Source: an uncultured Flavobacteriales bacterium
GTDB taxonomy: Bacteria; Bacteroidota; Bacteroidia; Flavobacteriales; Crocinitomicaceae
NCBI GenBank assembly: GCA_946482515.1
Contig: CAMLRS010000001.1
Coordinates: 372,001 to 436,000 of the forward strand
Length of the DNA stretch: 64,000 bases
Reading direction: 5' to 3'
Below the pieces are notes generated by a model. It was given only the letters and a program-made list of their open reading frames with translations. It was not told the DNA's origin and did no database searches. This document shows, in pieces, positions 23,928 through 33,020 of the stretch. The position numbers were made by a program, and so were the translations under genes. Positions within the stretch are counted from its first letter, which is position 1. Every line of letters starts with the position of its first letter.

Positions 23928-23935
23928 CAAAGATA
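23928..23935 (-). promoter_or_regulatory. -7 box of prs-rplY
   Basis: TATCTTTG on the minus strand (TAnnTTTG), 23 bases before the prs ATG. No TTTG is seen at the expected -33 position. Confidence 0.5.
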
Positions 23936-23967
23936 GGGATTTTTTAATTATGAATTATCAATGCTAT

Positions 23968-24007
23968 AATTATCAAGAGTATTCAAATCAGAAGCGCCTT
24001 GATAATT
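23968..24007. repeat. Second copy of the AATTATCAAG inverted repeat
   Basis: AATTATCAAG (23968-23977) and CTTGATAATT (23998-24007) with a 20-base spacer; the same arms occur at 20558-20586. It lies between the UPF0104 gene stop and the prs promoter. Confidence 0.5.
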
Positions 24008-24028
24008 GATAATTAGCGCATTTATAAT

Positions 24029-25192
24029 TCAATTTTTGCGTAGCCAGCGTGGCAGTATGATCGACCCGATAAAGAGGTACGGGAAGTAGCTGATCAATCG
24101 CCAGAGCACGGCCATTCCGGCCAGTAAAACCGCACTGCTGCTGAAGTCTGTGAGCAATTCGCTGAACGCCCATTCGGCCACGCCGCTTCCGCCGGGAGTT
24201 GGGGAAACGCGCAGGAACATCCACATCACGAGCTGTTTGGCCAGCACCTGGACGTGTTCGAAAAAGCCCAAAGTGATGAAAGCTTGCAGGATGAAGTTGA
24301 TTACCAAATAGCGCGATGTCCACGAAGCGATCGTCGAGGCAAAGGTTTTCAGCCAGAACCGAAACGGCTCGGATTTCAACTCGATAGCCGTCAGCGCAAC
24401 ATCTTCGCCCACCTGCGAAGCGCGCTCCTGCCAGCGTTTCAGGAACCACAGCCGCGTAACGCCCGACAGTAGCTTCTTCATCAGGTAAGGAAAGCGGAAA
24501 ATGCTCAGATAAAGCAAGAGGCAAAGCAGCGTAAAGACGCCGTAGCCACACCAGAAAATGAGCTCAGCGGCTTTGGAAGCCACGTCATCCGGGAAGAGAA
24601 AGCTCGCAGAAATGAACAGGAATACGAGCGGGATGAGCAGCACGTAAAACAGGTTGTCGAAGAACGCCGTGATGATTACGATGGCGGTGGAACGGCCCAT
24701 GGCGATCTTTTCGCGGTTCAGGATGAACATGGCCACCGCAGCGCCACTAATCACGCCGGGTGAAAGCGCCGAAGCGAATTCCCAGATCATGATCACGAAA
24801 AAACTGCGTTTCCAGCTGAGCTCTTTGTGTGTCAGGATGCGGATGCGCCACATATAAGCCAGGTCGCGACCCACCATGGCCACGAGCGCCATGAAAATCC
24901 AGAAAAACGTATGGCCCGTCCACTCTATTCGTTGGATGACTTCCCATGCCGCAAGCTTGCGGTAATTCCCGTTGGCAGCAGGCATGAATTCGTTTGCTTC
25001 GGAAAGATCGACGCGGTGATTGCCGTTGAAATCGGTCCAGGCATGCGTTCCGGTCCCGACTTTCACAACGGTGAATTCGCTTTTTTGCAGACTGTTGTAG
25101 AGCAACCAGCCGGAGATTCCCAAACCCAGCGCCAACGCAAGATAGATGCGCCATTTGCTGAACGCCCGGTTGATCTGCTGGTCCTGTATCAT
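24029..25192 (-). CDS. UPF0104/LPG synthase TM-region family membrane protein with an EF-hand-like loop
   Basis: A 387-residue polytopic protein with the layout of the flippase-like YbhN/UPF0104 family: an N-terminal helix, repeated hydrophobic segments (for example FFVIMIWEFASALSPGVISG and AIVIITAFFDNLFYVLLIPLVFLF) and the family motif SPTPGGSGVAEWAF near the end. Unusually, the extracytoplasmic segment between helices 1 and 2 contains DFNGNHRVDLSE (residues 54-65), which fits a 12-residue EF-hand calcium loop at positions 1, 3, 5, 9 and 12. Its start overlaps the lipoprotein stop by four bases, so it belongs to the operon that begins at 27179. The substrate is unknown; lipid transport is the usual suggestion for the family. 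Confidence 0.85.
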   Translation of the reverse strand: MIQDQQINRAFSKWRIYLALALGLGISGWLLYNSLQKSEFTVVKVGTGTHAWTDFNGNHRVDLSEANEFMPAANGNYRKLAAWEVIQRIEWTGHTFFWIFMALVAMVGRDLAYMWRIRILTHKELSWKRSFFVIMIWEFASALSPGVISGAAVAMFILNREKIAMGRSTAIVIITAFFDNLFYVLLIPLVFLFISASFLFPDDVASKAAELIFWCGYGVFTLLCLLLYLSIFRFPYLMKKLLSGVTRLWFLKRWQERASQVGEDVALTAIELKSEPFRFWLKTFASTIASWTSRYLVINFILQAFITLGFFEHVQVLAKQLVMWMFLRVSPTPGGSGVAEWAFSELLTDFSSSAVLLAGMAVLWRLISYFPYLFIGSIILPRWLRKN

Positions 25193-26721
25193 GGCTCGCG
25201 CTTCAGCGTTTCTTCCACTTCCCAGTTCGGGCGCAGCTTTTGGGTAAGCGTATACCGCTCTATCGTTTCAGGTAGCTCACCGGTAGCAAAGTTTCCCGTA
25301 TCCCAGATCCCGTTGCCATTGCGGTCGGCGATGCAGCGCACGTTGTATTGACCGGGCTCAATTTTGGTAAACGTTACCGCTGTTTCGCCCGCCGGTTTGA
25401 CCAGCGTATACATGGCTTTATCATTCAGCGTCAGCTCGATGACCCATTGGCCTTCAAAACCTTCGCATTGGAGGTGAAGCGTGCTCAGATCGGCTGGCAG
25501 CAAGGTCGTATAAACAAACTGCAAGGTATCGTTGTGCGATGTTTGCCCCGAAACAGCCTGTCGTTCAAAGCGTACGTTCAGGTGATCCGTCGTCTTCGGA
25601 TTGGGAATGAGTACAAAGCTGTTCGGACGCGGACGCTCGAAACGATAATCGACCGGCGCGCCTTTTTCGGTCGTGAGGTTGATTTTGCTCGTATCTACTG
25701 CTGTAATACGATCGTTCACCCGGAAAAAGAGGCTGTCGCCCGGTTGCCATTTCCCCACTTTTCCTTCCTGCAAAATAGCCAGCGAAATAGTGCGCTCTGC
25801 CTGCGTGACTGGTTTCGTAATCGTAACGGTATCGTACGTAAACTGGTAATTGGAACCCGTTCCTATGGGCAATGTCACGGCTATGGAATCCGGTGCGTAT
25901 TGCTGCAACAGCTCTGCAGGCTGCCCGTTGACCGACAAGCGCGAAAGATCGAAACTGTCTTTGTTGTGAACCACCATCATTCCCGGCGCAATGTAAGTGA
26001 ATCGCACATCCGAATGTACGGCTTTCGGAGCAAACAACCGTATCACCTGCTCTTTTGTATCACCGGCCGTAACCATTTCGGGAAGGAAACCGATGGATTC
26101 ACCGGGTTGTACTTTCTGATCTTTATTCGCATCCTGGAACGCAAACAGGCGATACGATCCGGGCTTGAGGTAGTTGAATGCATACTGGCCTTTGCTGTCA
26201 GAACGCGTGGCGTAAACGGGCTTTGCCTGTAGCGGGTTGCTGTCGGGAGCATACAGGCCAAGCGTGATCTGGTTCATGGCCGCATTCGAAAAGGCTCCGG
26301 CAACCCGGCCGCTGTAGGAAAGCGAATCGATCACGGGCCCGGTAGAAAAAACGAGCTGCATGATGGAATCATTGCTTTCGTTGTTATCGCGTACGGTTCC
26401 GTTGAGCTGGATGATGTAAGTGGTATTTTCCCGCAACGGCTCATTCCATGACAGGCGAAGGGTTTTGTTCTTGAGCTCGGAAGTGATTTTCATATCCGCC
26501 GGGTTCACGGAAATGGTGTTTAGCGGATCGTTGAGCTTCGCATATTCATCGAATTCGAGCACGATCTCGTTGCCGTGAAAGTTCGTCGAGCCCTGTTCGG
26601 GTTCCTGGCTCACCACACGCGGCGCGTAGTCGTCCTCCGGCCCACCTGTGAGCGGAACGATCTCGGCACAGCCCTGTACCAGCAAAACCGGCAGGATCAG
26701 AAGCAGTGCGAACCTAACCAT
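25189..26721 (-). CDS. Lipoprotein with Ig-like (Big_5) domain
   Basis: A 510-residue protein with a lipobox LVQGC at residues 14-18 (MVRFALLLILPVLLVQGC), so it is predicted to be lipid-anchored. After GGPEDDYAPRVVSQEPEQGS comes a Big_5/Ig-like domain (NEIVLEFDEYAKLNDP, ENTTYIIQLNGTVRDNNESN), then several beta domains. An SdrD B-like segment (GSYRLFAFQDANKDQKVQPG) and a C-terminal loop CIADRNGNGIWDTG have Asp/Asn-rich spacing suggestive of calcium binding. Such proteins are common surface lipoproteins of Bacteroidota with unknown function. It overlaps the Met-sulfoxide reductase gene by 25 bases and the UPF0104 gene by four. Confidence 0.85.
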   Translation of the reverse strand: MVRFALLLILPVLLVQGCAEIVPLTGGPEDDYAPRVVSQEPEQGSTNFHGNEIVLEFDEYAKLNDPLNTISVNPADMKITSELKNKTLRLSWNEPLRENTTYIIQLNGTVRDNNESNDSIMQLVFSTGPVIDSLSYSGRVAGAFSNAAMNQITLGLYAPDSNPLQAKPVYATRSDSKGQYAFNYLKPGSYRLFAFQDANKDQKVQPGESIGFLPEMVTAGDTKEQVIRLFAPKAVHSDVRFTYIAPGMMVVHNKDSFDLSRLSVNGQPAELLQQYAPDSIAVTLPIGTGSNYQFTYDTVTITKPVTQAERTISLAILQEGKVGKWQPGDSLFFRVNDRITAVDTSKINLTTEKGAPVDYRFERPRPNSFVLIPNPKTTDHLNVRFERQAVSGQTSHNDTLQFVYTTLLPADLSTLHLQCEGFEGQWVIELTLNDKAMYTLVKPAGETAVTFTKIEPGQYNVRCIADRNGNGIWDTGNFATGELPETIERYTLTQKLRPNWEVEETLKREP

Positions 26722-27179
26722 TGGCAGAGCTGGGTTAAATAATGAGCGTCAGTTTCGTCGAAATCGGCCAGCTCGGTGCTGTCTACGTCCAGTACGCCGA
26801 CCACTTCGCCGTTGACGATGATCGGAACGACGATTTCACTGCGCGATTCACTGCTGCAGGCGATATGGCCCGGGAATGCATCCACATCGGGAACGACCAG
26901 TGTTTCAGCCGTTGACCAGCTTGTGCCACAAACGCCTTTTCCTTTAGCGATGCGGGTGCAGGCAATGGGCCCCTGGAAAGGTCCTAGTACCAGCTGTTCA
27001 CCTTCAACAAGGTAAAAACCAACCCAGAAAAATCCAAAGGTCATGCGCAGCGCCGCTGCCGTATTTGCCAGATTGGCGATCCTGTTCGGCTCTCCTTCTA
27101 CCAACGCACGAACCTGGGGAAGCAGCGTTTCGTATTTCTCTGTTTTTGTTCCTGTTGAAAGGACAATCGTCTCGGCCAC
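26697..27179 (-). CDS. msrC: Free methionine-(R)-sulfoxide reductase (GAF domain)
   Basis: A 160-residue single GAF-domain protein. The three cysteines expected of fRMsr are present at C74, C84 and C108 (GPIACTRIAKGKGVCGTSW and PGHIACSSESRSEIVVPI), with the same 10- and 24-residue spacing as I recall for the E. coli enzyme (Cys84/94/118). The enzyme reduces free Met-(R)-sulfoxide using thioredoxin-type reductants in the cytoplasm. It is first in an operon with a lipoprotein and a membrane protein of unrelated type, and is preceded by a TATTTTTG promoter box. Confidence 0.92.
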   Translation of the reverse strand: MAETIVLSTGTKTEKYETLLPQVRALVEGEPNRIANLANTAAALRMTFGFFWVGFYLVEGEQLVLGPFQGPIACTRIAKGKGVCGTSWSTAETLVVPDVDAFPGHIACSSESRSEIVVPIIVNGEVVGVLDVDSTELADFDETDAHYLTQLCQWLGSHCF

Positions 27180-27192
27180 GGAATTTTTTTTA

Positions 27193-27200
27193 CAAAAATA
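27193..27200 (-). promoter_or_regulatory. -7 box of the msrC operon
   Basis: TATTTTTG on the minus strand, 13 bases before the msrC ATG at 27179. Confidence 0.5.
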
Positions 27201-27311
27201 AGGAATGTAATTCCTTAGAGCCGGTTTTCAGTCACACCGACCGCTTTTTTTCGAATAAAAGCTTGCAGGAAAATGATAATTATATGTAGCTTAATTTAGA
27301 AATTGATCCTT

Positions 27312-28034
27312 ATGCTTGATTTAACACAACTGGACAGCATCCTTTTTTTAGACATTGAAACCGTTCCGGAAACTTACCGCTTTGCCGATGTTGATCCCAC
27401 CACCGCCCATTTGTTCGAGCTGAAAAACCAGCGCTTTAAAACCGATGACAAAACCTTCGACCAGGTGTATGATGAAAAGGCCGGCATCTATGCCGAGTTC
27501 GGGAAGATCGTCTGTATTTCGGTTGGCTTTGTGCGTTCTACGGCAACCGGCCGCTCGATCTATATCAAATCGTTCTACCACGACGATGAAGAAACGCTGC
27601 TGCGCCAGTTCATCCGCCTGCTGGATGACAGCTACAACACAATTCACCACCGGTTGTGCGGACATAACTCCAAGGAATTCGATATTCCCTACCTGTGCCG
27701 CCGCATCCTGATTCACGGCTTAAAACTGCCGAATATTCTCAACCTTGCCGGCAAAAAACCGTGGGAAATCCAGCATCTCGACACCATGGAATTGTGGAAA
27801 TTCGGTGATTACAAAGCTTACACAAGCCTGGCGCTGCTGTGCCACATCTTCAAGATCCCGACACCTAAAGACGATATTTCAGGCGCCGATGTGGCCCGCG
27901 TTTATTACGAAGAAAACGACCTGCCACGTATCAAAACCTACTGCGAAAAAGACGTTGTGGCGTTGATCCAGTTGTTCCTCAGAATGAACGGAGAAAGTTT
28001 GGTAGAGGAAGGGAATATTGTGATCAAATCGTAA
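27312..28034 (+). CDS. 3'-5' exonuclease, DnaQ/PolB-exo type
   Basis: A 240-residue protein of the RNase H-like exonuclease superfamily, resembling the PolB-type exonuclease family PF10108. Motif I is LFLDIETVPE (D and E), motif II is CGHNSKEFDIPYLCRRIL, and motif III is PRIKTYCEKDVVALIQLFLRM (YxxxD). A conserved inner segment GKIVCISVGFV and HLDTMELWKFGDYKAY are also present. The ATG at 27312 is used in preference to a TTG nine bases earlier. It stands alone. Substrate (DNA or RNA) cannot be told from the sequence. Confidence 0.88.
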   Translation: MLDLTQLDSILFLDIETVPETYRFADVDPTTAHLFELKNQRFKTDDKTFDQVYDEKAGIYAEFGKIVCISVGFVRSTATGRSIYIKSFYHDDEETLLRQFIRLLDDSYNTIHHRLCGHNSKEFDIPYLCRRILIHGLKLPNILNLAGKKPWEIQHLDTMELWKFGDYKAYTSLALLCHIFKIPTPKDDISGADVARVYYEENDLPRIKTYCEKDVVALIQLFLRMNGESLVEEGNIVIKS

Positions 28035-28057
28035 GCTTAAAGCAAAGTAGTTTCATT

Positions 28058-28133
28058 GCCACCCTCCTCAATCCTCCCTCAAGGGAGGAAGCGTGACCAA
28101 TTTCCCCCTTGAGGGGGAATAAAAGGGGGTGGC
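28058..28133. repeat. GCCACCC element, short copy
   Basis: A 76-bp unit bounded by GCCACCC (28058-28064) and GGGTGGC (28127-28133). It holds two perfect palindromes: CCTCCCT-CA-AGGGAGG (28073-28088) and TTCCCCC-TTGA-GGGGGAA (28102-28119). It is homologous to 46805-46939 and 58984-59073, which carry a 59-bp insert at the first palindrome. Confidence 0.75.
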
Positions 28134-28161
28134 ATCCCCAACGTTTTTATAATCAGAGAAC

Positions 28162-28194
28162 AAAAAAAGGCTGCCCGCTACCCGGACAGCCTTT
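28162..28194 (-). terminator. Terminator of the 28-30 kb M43 protease gene
   Basis: AAAGGCTG and CAGCCTTT arms with a 13-base loop; on the minus strand it ends in a T-run. A near-identical hairpin follows the paralogue at 30655-30685. Confidence 0.8.
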
Positions 28195-28222
28195 CGATTC
28201 GCTTATAAAGCGTGTGTGTTGC

Positions 28223-30364
28223 TTATTTTACTACGAACGACATGGTCTGTCCTTCGTTCAGGCGAACAAGGTACATACCTGCTGCCAGCTCATTGGTTGA
28301 CAACAGTACGAGGTTCGTTCCCTGGTTGGCGTTGATGGTGTGGTGCTGGATCACATTCCCCATCAGGTCGGTTACTGCAACCGTTACTGTTTGACCGGCA
28401 GCTACTGTGAAACGCAGGTTAATTTCCTCATCAGCAGGGTTCGGGTACAGGTTCACGTTCTGGAACAATTCGTTCTCGTCTGTTCCGAGTACGATGTTGT
28501 CAGACGGGTCACCAGCGTAGATGTTGATATCGTCGATGAAGATGTTGTTACCACCATCGCTTTCAAAACGGAACTTGAAACGGAAGTTAGACTCCCAGAA
28601 AGAAGCCGTTACATTGGTCATGTGGACGGTTTCCCAATCGGCAAGAGCAGGCGTCCAGTTCGAGGTAATCACTTCGTTCGACAAAGTGCTGTTGTGCATC
28701 GTTTTGCGCAGCTCCCAGTCCTGACCGCAGTCGCTTGACAGGAAGACTTTGAGGTAATCATCGTTGTCAGCATTGCGCTTGCGATAAGCATAGCGGAAAG
28801 AAAGTGTTACGCCATCCGTGCTGTTGACACCGGAAAGATCAACCGGGAAGGAAATCAGCTCATCGATGTTCTCAGCCGGCTGACCGTAGTTAGCCAATTT
28901 TGCAGATTGCGTGCCTGTGTGACCAGCTGTGTTGGTTACTTCCCACTTGTTGTTATTCCCCGGGTTGTCTACCAGCCAGCGGGAACCTGTCAGGTTAGCC
29001 ATATTTTCGAAGCCTTCGAAGAATGGCAGCGAAGTACCGGCAGGAAGTACGGTGATGTAATCTGTTTTGGTTTCACCATCGGTAGAAGTACCATCTGTTG
29101 CGCTCAGCGTAACGGTATAAACTCCTGGTGTGTTATAAGTAACTGACGGGTGCTGGGTTGTGGAGTTGGCAGGTGTCCCGCCAGCGAATGTCCATGTCCA
29201 GCCTGTTGCAGCGTTATACGTCTCATCATGGAAATCAATCGTTTCGCCTACACAGATGGATCTGCGTGGAGCAGAGAATTGTGCCGAGCAAAGGGTTGGT
29301 TCAACATCTGCACCTGTTAAAGCAAGGTTAGCCGGTGTCCAGATATTGCTACGACCACCTACGGAAGAAACGATAGCTGCGCGCATGCGGTCAACCTGAC
29401 CCTGTGTAAACATTTTAGAGCAGTAAGAATAGTCCATGTAGTTTTCCACGTTCGCACGCGGGCCGCAGAAGTTTTCATTCAGGTTGCAGGAAGTGGAGCC
29501 ACGTGTTTGTGGTGTATCGGCAACGCCATCGCTACCACAAGCTACCGCAGGGTTGTTGTTGGATCCCCAGGTGTGTGACAGGTTCAGCCAGTGGCCTACT
29601 TCGTGTGTCAATGCACGGCTTCTGTAAACATCACCTGTTCCGATAGAACCTGTATAGTTGTGCAGTAACCAGATACCATTGGTCATGCTGGTTCCGCTCC
29701 AGTTGCTTGGATTGGTTGTATAACCAGCCGCGCCACCGATATCGCCGCAAACAAAGATGTTCAGGTATTTGTTACCTGCCCATTGTCCCTGGTACACATC
29801 GTTTCCGCTTACGATAGCCTGTACCTGATCGCCACCGTCTTCACCCTGGTAAGACATAGCGCTCAGTGTGCGGGTGATTCCGCTGAAGCAAGCTCCGTTC
29901 GGTGCTTTCGTAGCCAGTACGAACTCGATTTCCACGTCGGATGGCTCGCAAACGGCGTCGGGGTTGCTGGAGTTAAAATCGAAATGTACAGTTGCTGCAT
30001 CTGCATTTAACAGACGGTAGTCACGGTTCAGGATCGCTACGGCGTCGAGGACCTGCTCGCGAGTAATGTTTTCAATTCCACCACTGTGCAGAATGTGGAA
30101 TACAACAGGAATTTTGTAAACCGTCGATTTCGGATGTTCTCCGGTTTTCAATTCTTCTTCGGTTTGCTGGAGGATAGCCTGATCAATGGCATACTGAGCG
30201 GCGAAAGCAGGATCGCTCATCATCTCGTTGAGCTTTACGTGCTGGTGGCAGTACTCGACAGCTTCACCATCGCGGGTGTTTGCCTTTTGGGGTGCTGTTT
30301 GTCCGAACGCAACCGATAAGGAGAGGAGGCTGAATCCGAAAAGAATTGTCTGAGTTCGTTTCAT
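28223..30364 (-). CDS. Secreted M43 metalloprotease with PKD and T9SS sorting domains (paralogue 1)
   Basis: A 713-residue protein with a signal peptide (TILFGFSLLSLSVAFGQ). The M43 catalytic motif is HEVGHWLNLSH at about residues 252-262, with the Met-turn VENYMDYS about 50 residues later. A PKD domain follows (GETIDFHDETYNAATGWTWT, NTPGVYTVTLSATDG), then a jelly-roll-like region (WELRKTMHNSTLSNEVI, FIDDINIYAG) and a T9SS sorting domain (NVNLYPNPADEEINLRF, LAAGMYLVRLNEGQ). Secreted proteolysis is inferred. The last 216 or so codons are almost base-for-base identical to the neighbouring paralogue, while the N-terminal parts differ clearly. Confidence 0.93.
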   Translation of the reverse strand: MKRTQTILFGFSLLSLSVAFGQTAPQKANTRDGEAVEYCHQHVKLNEMMSDPAFAAQYAIDQAILQQTEEELKTGEHPKSTVYKIPVVFHILHSGGIENITREQVLDAVAILNRDYRLLNADAATVHFDFNSSNPDAVCEPSDVEIEFVLATKAPNGACFSGITRTLSAMSYQGEDGGDQVQAIVSGNDVYQGQWAGNKYLNIFVCGDIGGAAGYTTNPSNWSGTSMTNGIWLLHNYTGSIGTGDVYRSRALTHEVGHWLNLSHTWGSNNNPAVACGSDGVADTPQTRGSTSCNLNENFCGPRANVENYMDYSYCSKMFTQGQVDRMRAAIVSSVGGRSNIWTPANLALTGADVEPTLCSAQFSAPRRSICVGETIDFHDETYNAATGWTWTFAGGTPANSTTQHPSVTYNTPGVYTVTLSATDGTSTDGETKTDYITVLPAGTSLPFFEGFENMANLTGSRWLVDNPGNNNKWEVTNTAGHTGTQSAKLANYGQPAENIDELISFPVDLSGVNSTDGVTLSFRYAYRKRNADNDDYLKVFLSSDCGQDWELRKTMHNSTLSNEVITSNWTPALADWETVHMTNVTASFWESNFRFKFRFESDGGNNIFIDDINIYAGDPSDNIVLGTDENELFQNVNLYPNPADEEINLRFTVAAGQTVTVAVTDLMGNVIQHHTINANQGTNLVLLSTNELAAGMYLVRLNEGQTMSFVVK

Positions 30365-30654
30365 GTTTTATTGTTCTAGCTGTATTACTTGTTAATGATC
30401 CGGGGTGGTAGAGAAGGTTGTAATGGAATGTCCATTACAGTTAGCATAAGTAAACTTCTGAAAAACAGGATTCTGTCATTTTTTAGTAGTAGTATCATTT
30501 AGTTTTAGCGAGCACAATTTACAAAAAGTGTTAATAGTTTGTAAACTATTTTAGATTAAGTGTGCTTTTTATTGATTGAACGGTAAAATTGTGCTAAAAC
30601 AAACCTAACCCATTCGCAATCCGGCAACTACCTGTTTTCCAAATTGGGATCAAC

Positions 30655-30685
30655 GAAAAAAGGCTGCCCGTTACCGAACAGCCTT
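30655..30685 (-). terminator. Terminator of M43 paralogue 2
   Basis: AAGGCTG and CAGCCTT arms around a 12-base loop, with A6 on the plus strand (T6 on the transcript). The rest of the 343-base gap 30365-30707 shows only AT-rich sequence, without a recognisable gene or strong promoter box for paralogue 1. Confidence 0.8.
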
Positions 30686-30707
30686 GAAATCGTTCAATTG
30701 TATCTTC

Positions 30708-32882
30708 TTATTTCACCACAAAAGACATAGTCTGTCCTTCGTTCAGGCGAACAAGGTACATACCTGCTGCCAGTTCATTGGTTGACAACAGTACGAGGTT
30801 CGTTCCCTGGTTGGCGTTGATGGTGTGGTGCTGGATCACATTCCCCATCAGGTCGGTTACTGCAACCGTTACTGTTTGACCGGCAGCTACTGTGAAACGC
30901 AGGTTAATTTCCTCATCAGCAGGGTTCGGGTACAGGTTCACGTTCTGGAACAATTCGTTCTCGTCTGTTCCGAGTACGATGTTGTCAGACGGGTCACCAG
31001 CGTAGATGTTGATATCGTCGATGAAGATGTTGTTACCACCATCGCTTTCAAAACGGAACTTGAAACGGAAGTTAGACTCCCAGAAAGAAGCCGTTACATT
31101 GGTCATGTGGACGGTTTCCCAATCGGCAAGAGCAGGCGTCCAGTTCGAGGTAATCACTTCGTTCGACAAAGTGCTGTTGTGCATCGTTTTGCGCAGCTCC
31201 CAGTCCTGACCGCAGTCGCTTGACAGGAAGACTTTGAGGTAATCATCGTTGTCAGCATTGCGCTTGCGATAAGCATAGCGGAAAGAAAGTGTTACGCCAT
31301 CCGTGCTGTTGACACCGGAAAGATCAACCGGGAAGGAAATCAGCTCATCGATGTTCTCAGCCGGCTGACCGTAGTTGCCCAATTTCGCTGATTTGGTTCC
31401 TGTGTGACCAGCTGTGTTGGTTACGTCCCATTTGTTGTTATTCCCCGGGTTTTCTACCAACCAGCGGGAATTTGTCAGGTTATCAAGAGTTTCGAAGCCT
31501 TCGTGGTATGGCAGCGAAGCGCCAACCGGAAGCACCGTAATGTAATCTGTTTTGGTTTCACCATCGGTAGAAGTACCATCTGTTGCAGTCAAGGTAACAG
31601 TGTAAACTCCTGGTGTGTTATAGGTAACAACCGGGTCTTGGCTTGTTGAGTTGGCAGGTGTTCCTCCGGCGAATGTCCATGTCCAGCCTGTCGCAGCGTT
31701 GTAAGACTCATCCGAGAATTGCAATGATTCGCCTACACAGATAGCCCTGCGCGGAGCAGAGAATTGTGCCGAGCAAAGGGTTGGCTCAACGTCTGCACCT
31801 ACCAAAGCGAGATTCGATGCTGTCCAGATGTTATTACGCCCTCCTGCGGAAGCGGTAATTGCTGCACGCATGCGGTCAACCTGACCTTGGGTAAACATTT
31901 TGGTGCAGTACGAATAGTCCATGTAGTTTTCCACGTTCGCGCGCGGGCCGCAGAAGTTCTCATTCAGGTTGCAGGAAGTGGAGCCACGTGTTTGTGGTGT
32001 ATCGGCAACGCCGTCAGTACCGCAGGCAATTCCCGGGTCGTTGTTACCGCCCCATGGGTGCGACAGGTTCAGCCAGTGACCTACTTCGTGTGTCAGTGTA
32101 CGGCTTCTGTTCGGACTGGATGTTCCGATGGATCCGGTATAATCTGCCAGCACCCAGATACTGTTGTATTCCATGCTTGTACCAAAGCCCGGATTGTAGG
32201 TATAGCCAGCTGCACCGTTGATGCTTTTTGCGACGATGATATTCAGGTATTTGTTGGCAGGCCATTGTCCCTGGTAAACGTCGTTGCCGGCAATAATGGC
32301 ATTCAACTGGTCTGCACCGTCGATGTTATCCAGCTCATTTCCCTGGGCATCTTCCCCCAGATTATTTGTCGTAGCGCTGAACGTTCGGGTAATTCCGCTG
32401 AAGCAGGCACCGTTTGGTGCTTTCGTAGCCAGTACGAACTCGATTTCCACGTCGGATGGCTGACAAACTGCATCCGGGTTGCTGGCATTAAAATCGAAGT
32501 GTACGTTTGCTGCATCAGCATTTAGCAGACGGTAGTCGCGGTTCAGGATCGCTACGGCGTCCAGCATCTGCTCACGGGAGATGTTTTCAGCGCCACCGTA
32601 GTGTACGACGTGAAAAACAACCGGAATGGTATACACGGTTCCCCTTGTAGGTTCTTCGTTTTTCATTTCCTCTTCACGTTGCTGAAGGAGCTGTTGATTC
32701 ATCGTATACTCCGCAGCAAGAGCAGGGTCGCTCATTAATTCATTGAATCTTTTGTGCTGATGGCAGTACTCGACAGATTCACCGTCACGGGTGTTTGCCT
32801 TTTGAGTTGTTGTTTGTCCGAATGCAGCTGGAATGGAGAGGAGTAAGCCACACCCGAAGAGAGTAGTTTTAATACAATTCAT
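30708..32882 (-). CDS. Secreted M43 metalloprotease with PKD and T9SS sorting domains (paralogue 2)
   Basis: A 724-residue protein with signal peptide TTLFGCGLLLSIPAAFGQ and the same domain order as its neighbour: M43 catalytic domain (HEVGHWLNLSHPWGG, Met-turn VENYMDYS), PKD domain, jelly-roll-like region and T9SS sorting domain. It has an 11-residue longer catalytic part (around TTNNLGEDAQGNELDNIDG). The C-terminal block is identical in protein sequence to paralogue 1 over more than 200 residues. Tandem duplication followed by gene conversion is inferred. No clear promoter box is seen upstream of 32882. Confidence 0.93.
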   Translation of the reverse strand: MNCIKTTLFGCGLLLSIPAAFGQTTTQKANTRDGESVEYCHQHKRFNELMSDPALAAEYTMNQQLLQQREEEMKNEEPTRGTVYTIPVVFHVVHYGGAENISREQMLDAVAILNRDYRLLNADAANVHFDFNASNPDAVCQPSDVEIEFVLATKAPNGACFSGITRTFSATTNNLGEDAQGNELDNIDGADQLNAIIAGNDVYQGQWPANKYLNIIVAKSINGAAGYTYNPGFGTSMEYNSIWVLADYTGSIGTSSPNRSRTLTHEVGHWLNLSHPWGGNNDPGIACGTDGVADTPQTRGSTSCNLNENFCGPRANVENYMDYSYCTKMFTQGQVDRMRAAITASAGGRNNIWTASNLALVGADVEPTLCSAQFSAPRRAICVGESLQFSDESYNAATGWTWTFAGGTPANSTSQDPVVTYNTPGVYTVTLTATDGTSTDGETKTDYITVLPVGASLPYHEGFETLDNLTNSRWLVENPGNNNKWDVTNTAGHTGTKSAKLGNYGQPAENIDELISFPVDLSGVNSTDGVTLSFRYAYRKRNADNDDYLKVFLSSDCGQDWELRKTMHNSTLSNEVITSNWTPALADWETVHMTNVTASFWESNFRFKFRFESDGGNNIFIDDINIYAGDPSDNIVLGTDENELFQNVNLYPNPADEEINLRFTVAAGQTVTVAVTDLMGNVIQHHTINANQGTNLVLLSTNELAAGMYLVRLNEGQTMSFVVK

Positions 32883-33020
32883 TTTTTATTTTTTAGCATA
32901 AGTTCCGACTAGTGGTCGGCGAGAGTCAGTTCTAAATACAATGTTATCAAATAATCAATTTATGTAGATGAGTTTTCTAGGTATCTACCTCTTTTATTGA
33001 TTAAACGGTTTAAAAAATCA

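Noticed and set aside
27303..27311. TTG start of the exonuclease gene
   Set aside because: An ATG nine bases later precedes the conserved domain and is the more usual start.
31764..32525. 253-codon plus-strand frame opposite the M43 protease gene
   Set aside because: Cys-rich, non-homologous translation opposite a well-supported protease. The related frames at 28340 and 30825 are identical only because the protease genes are.
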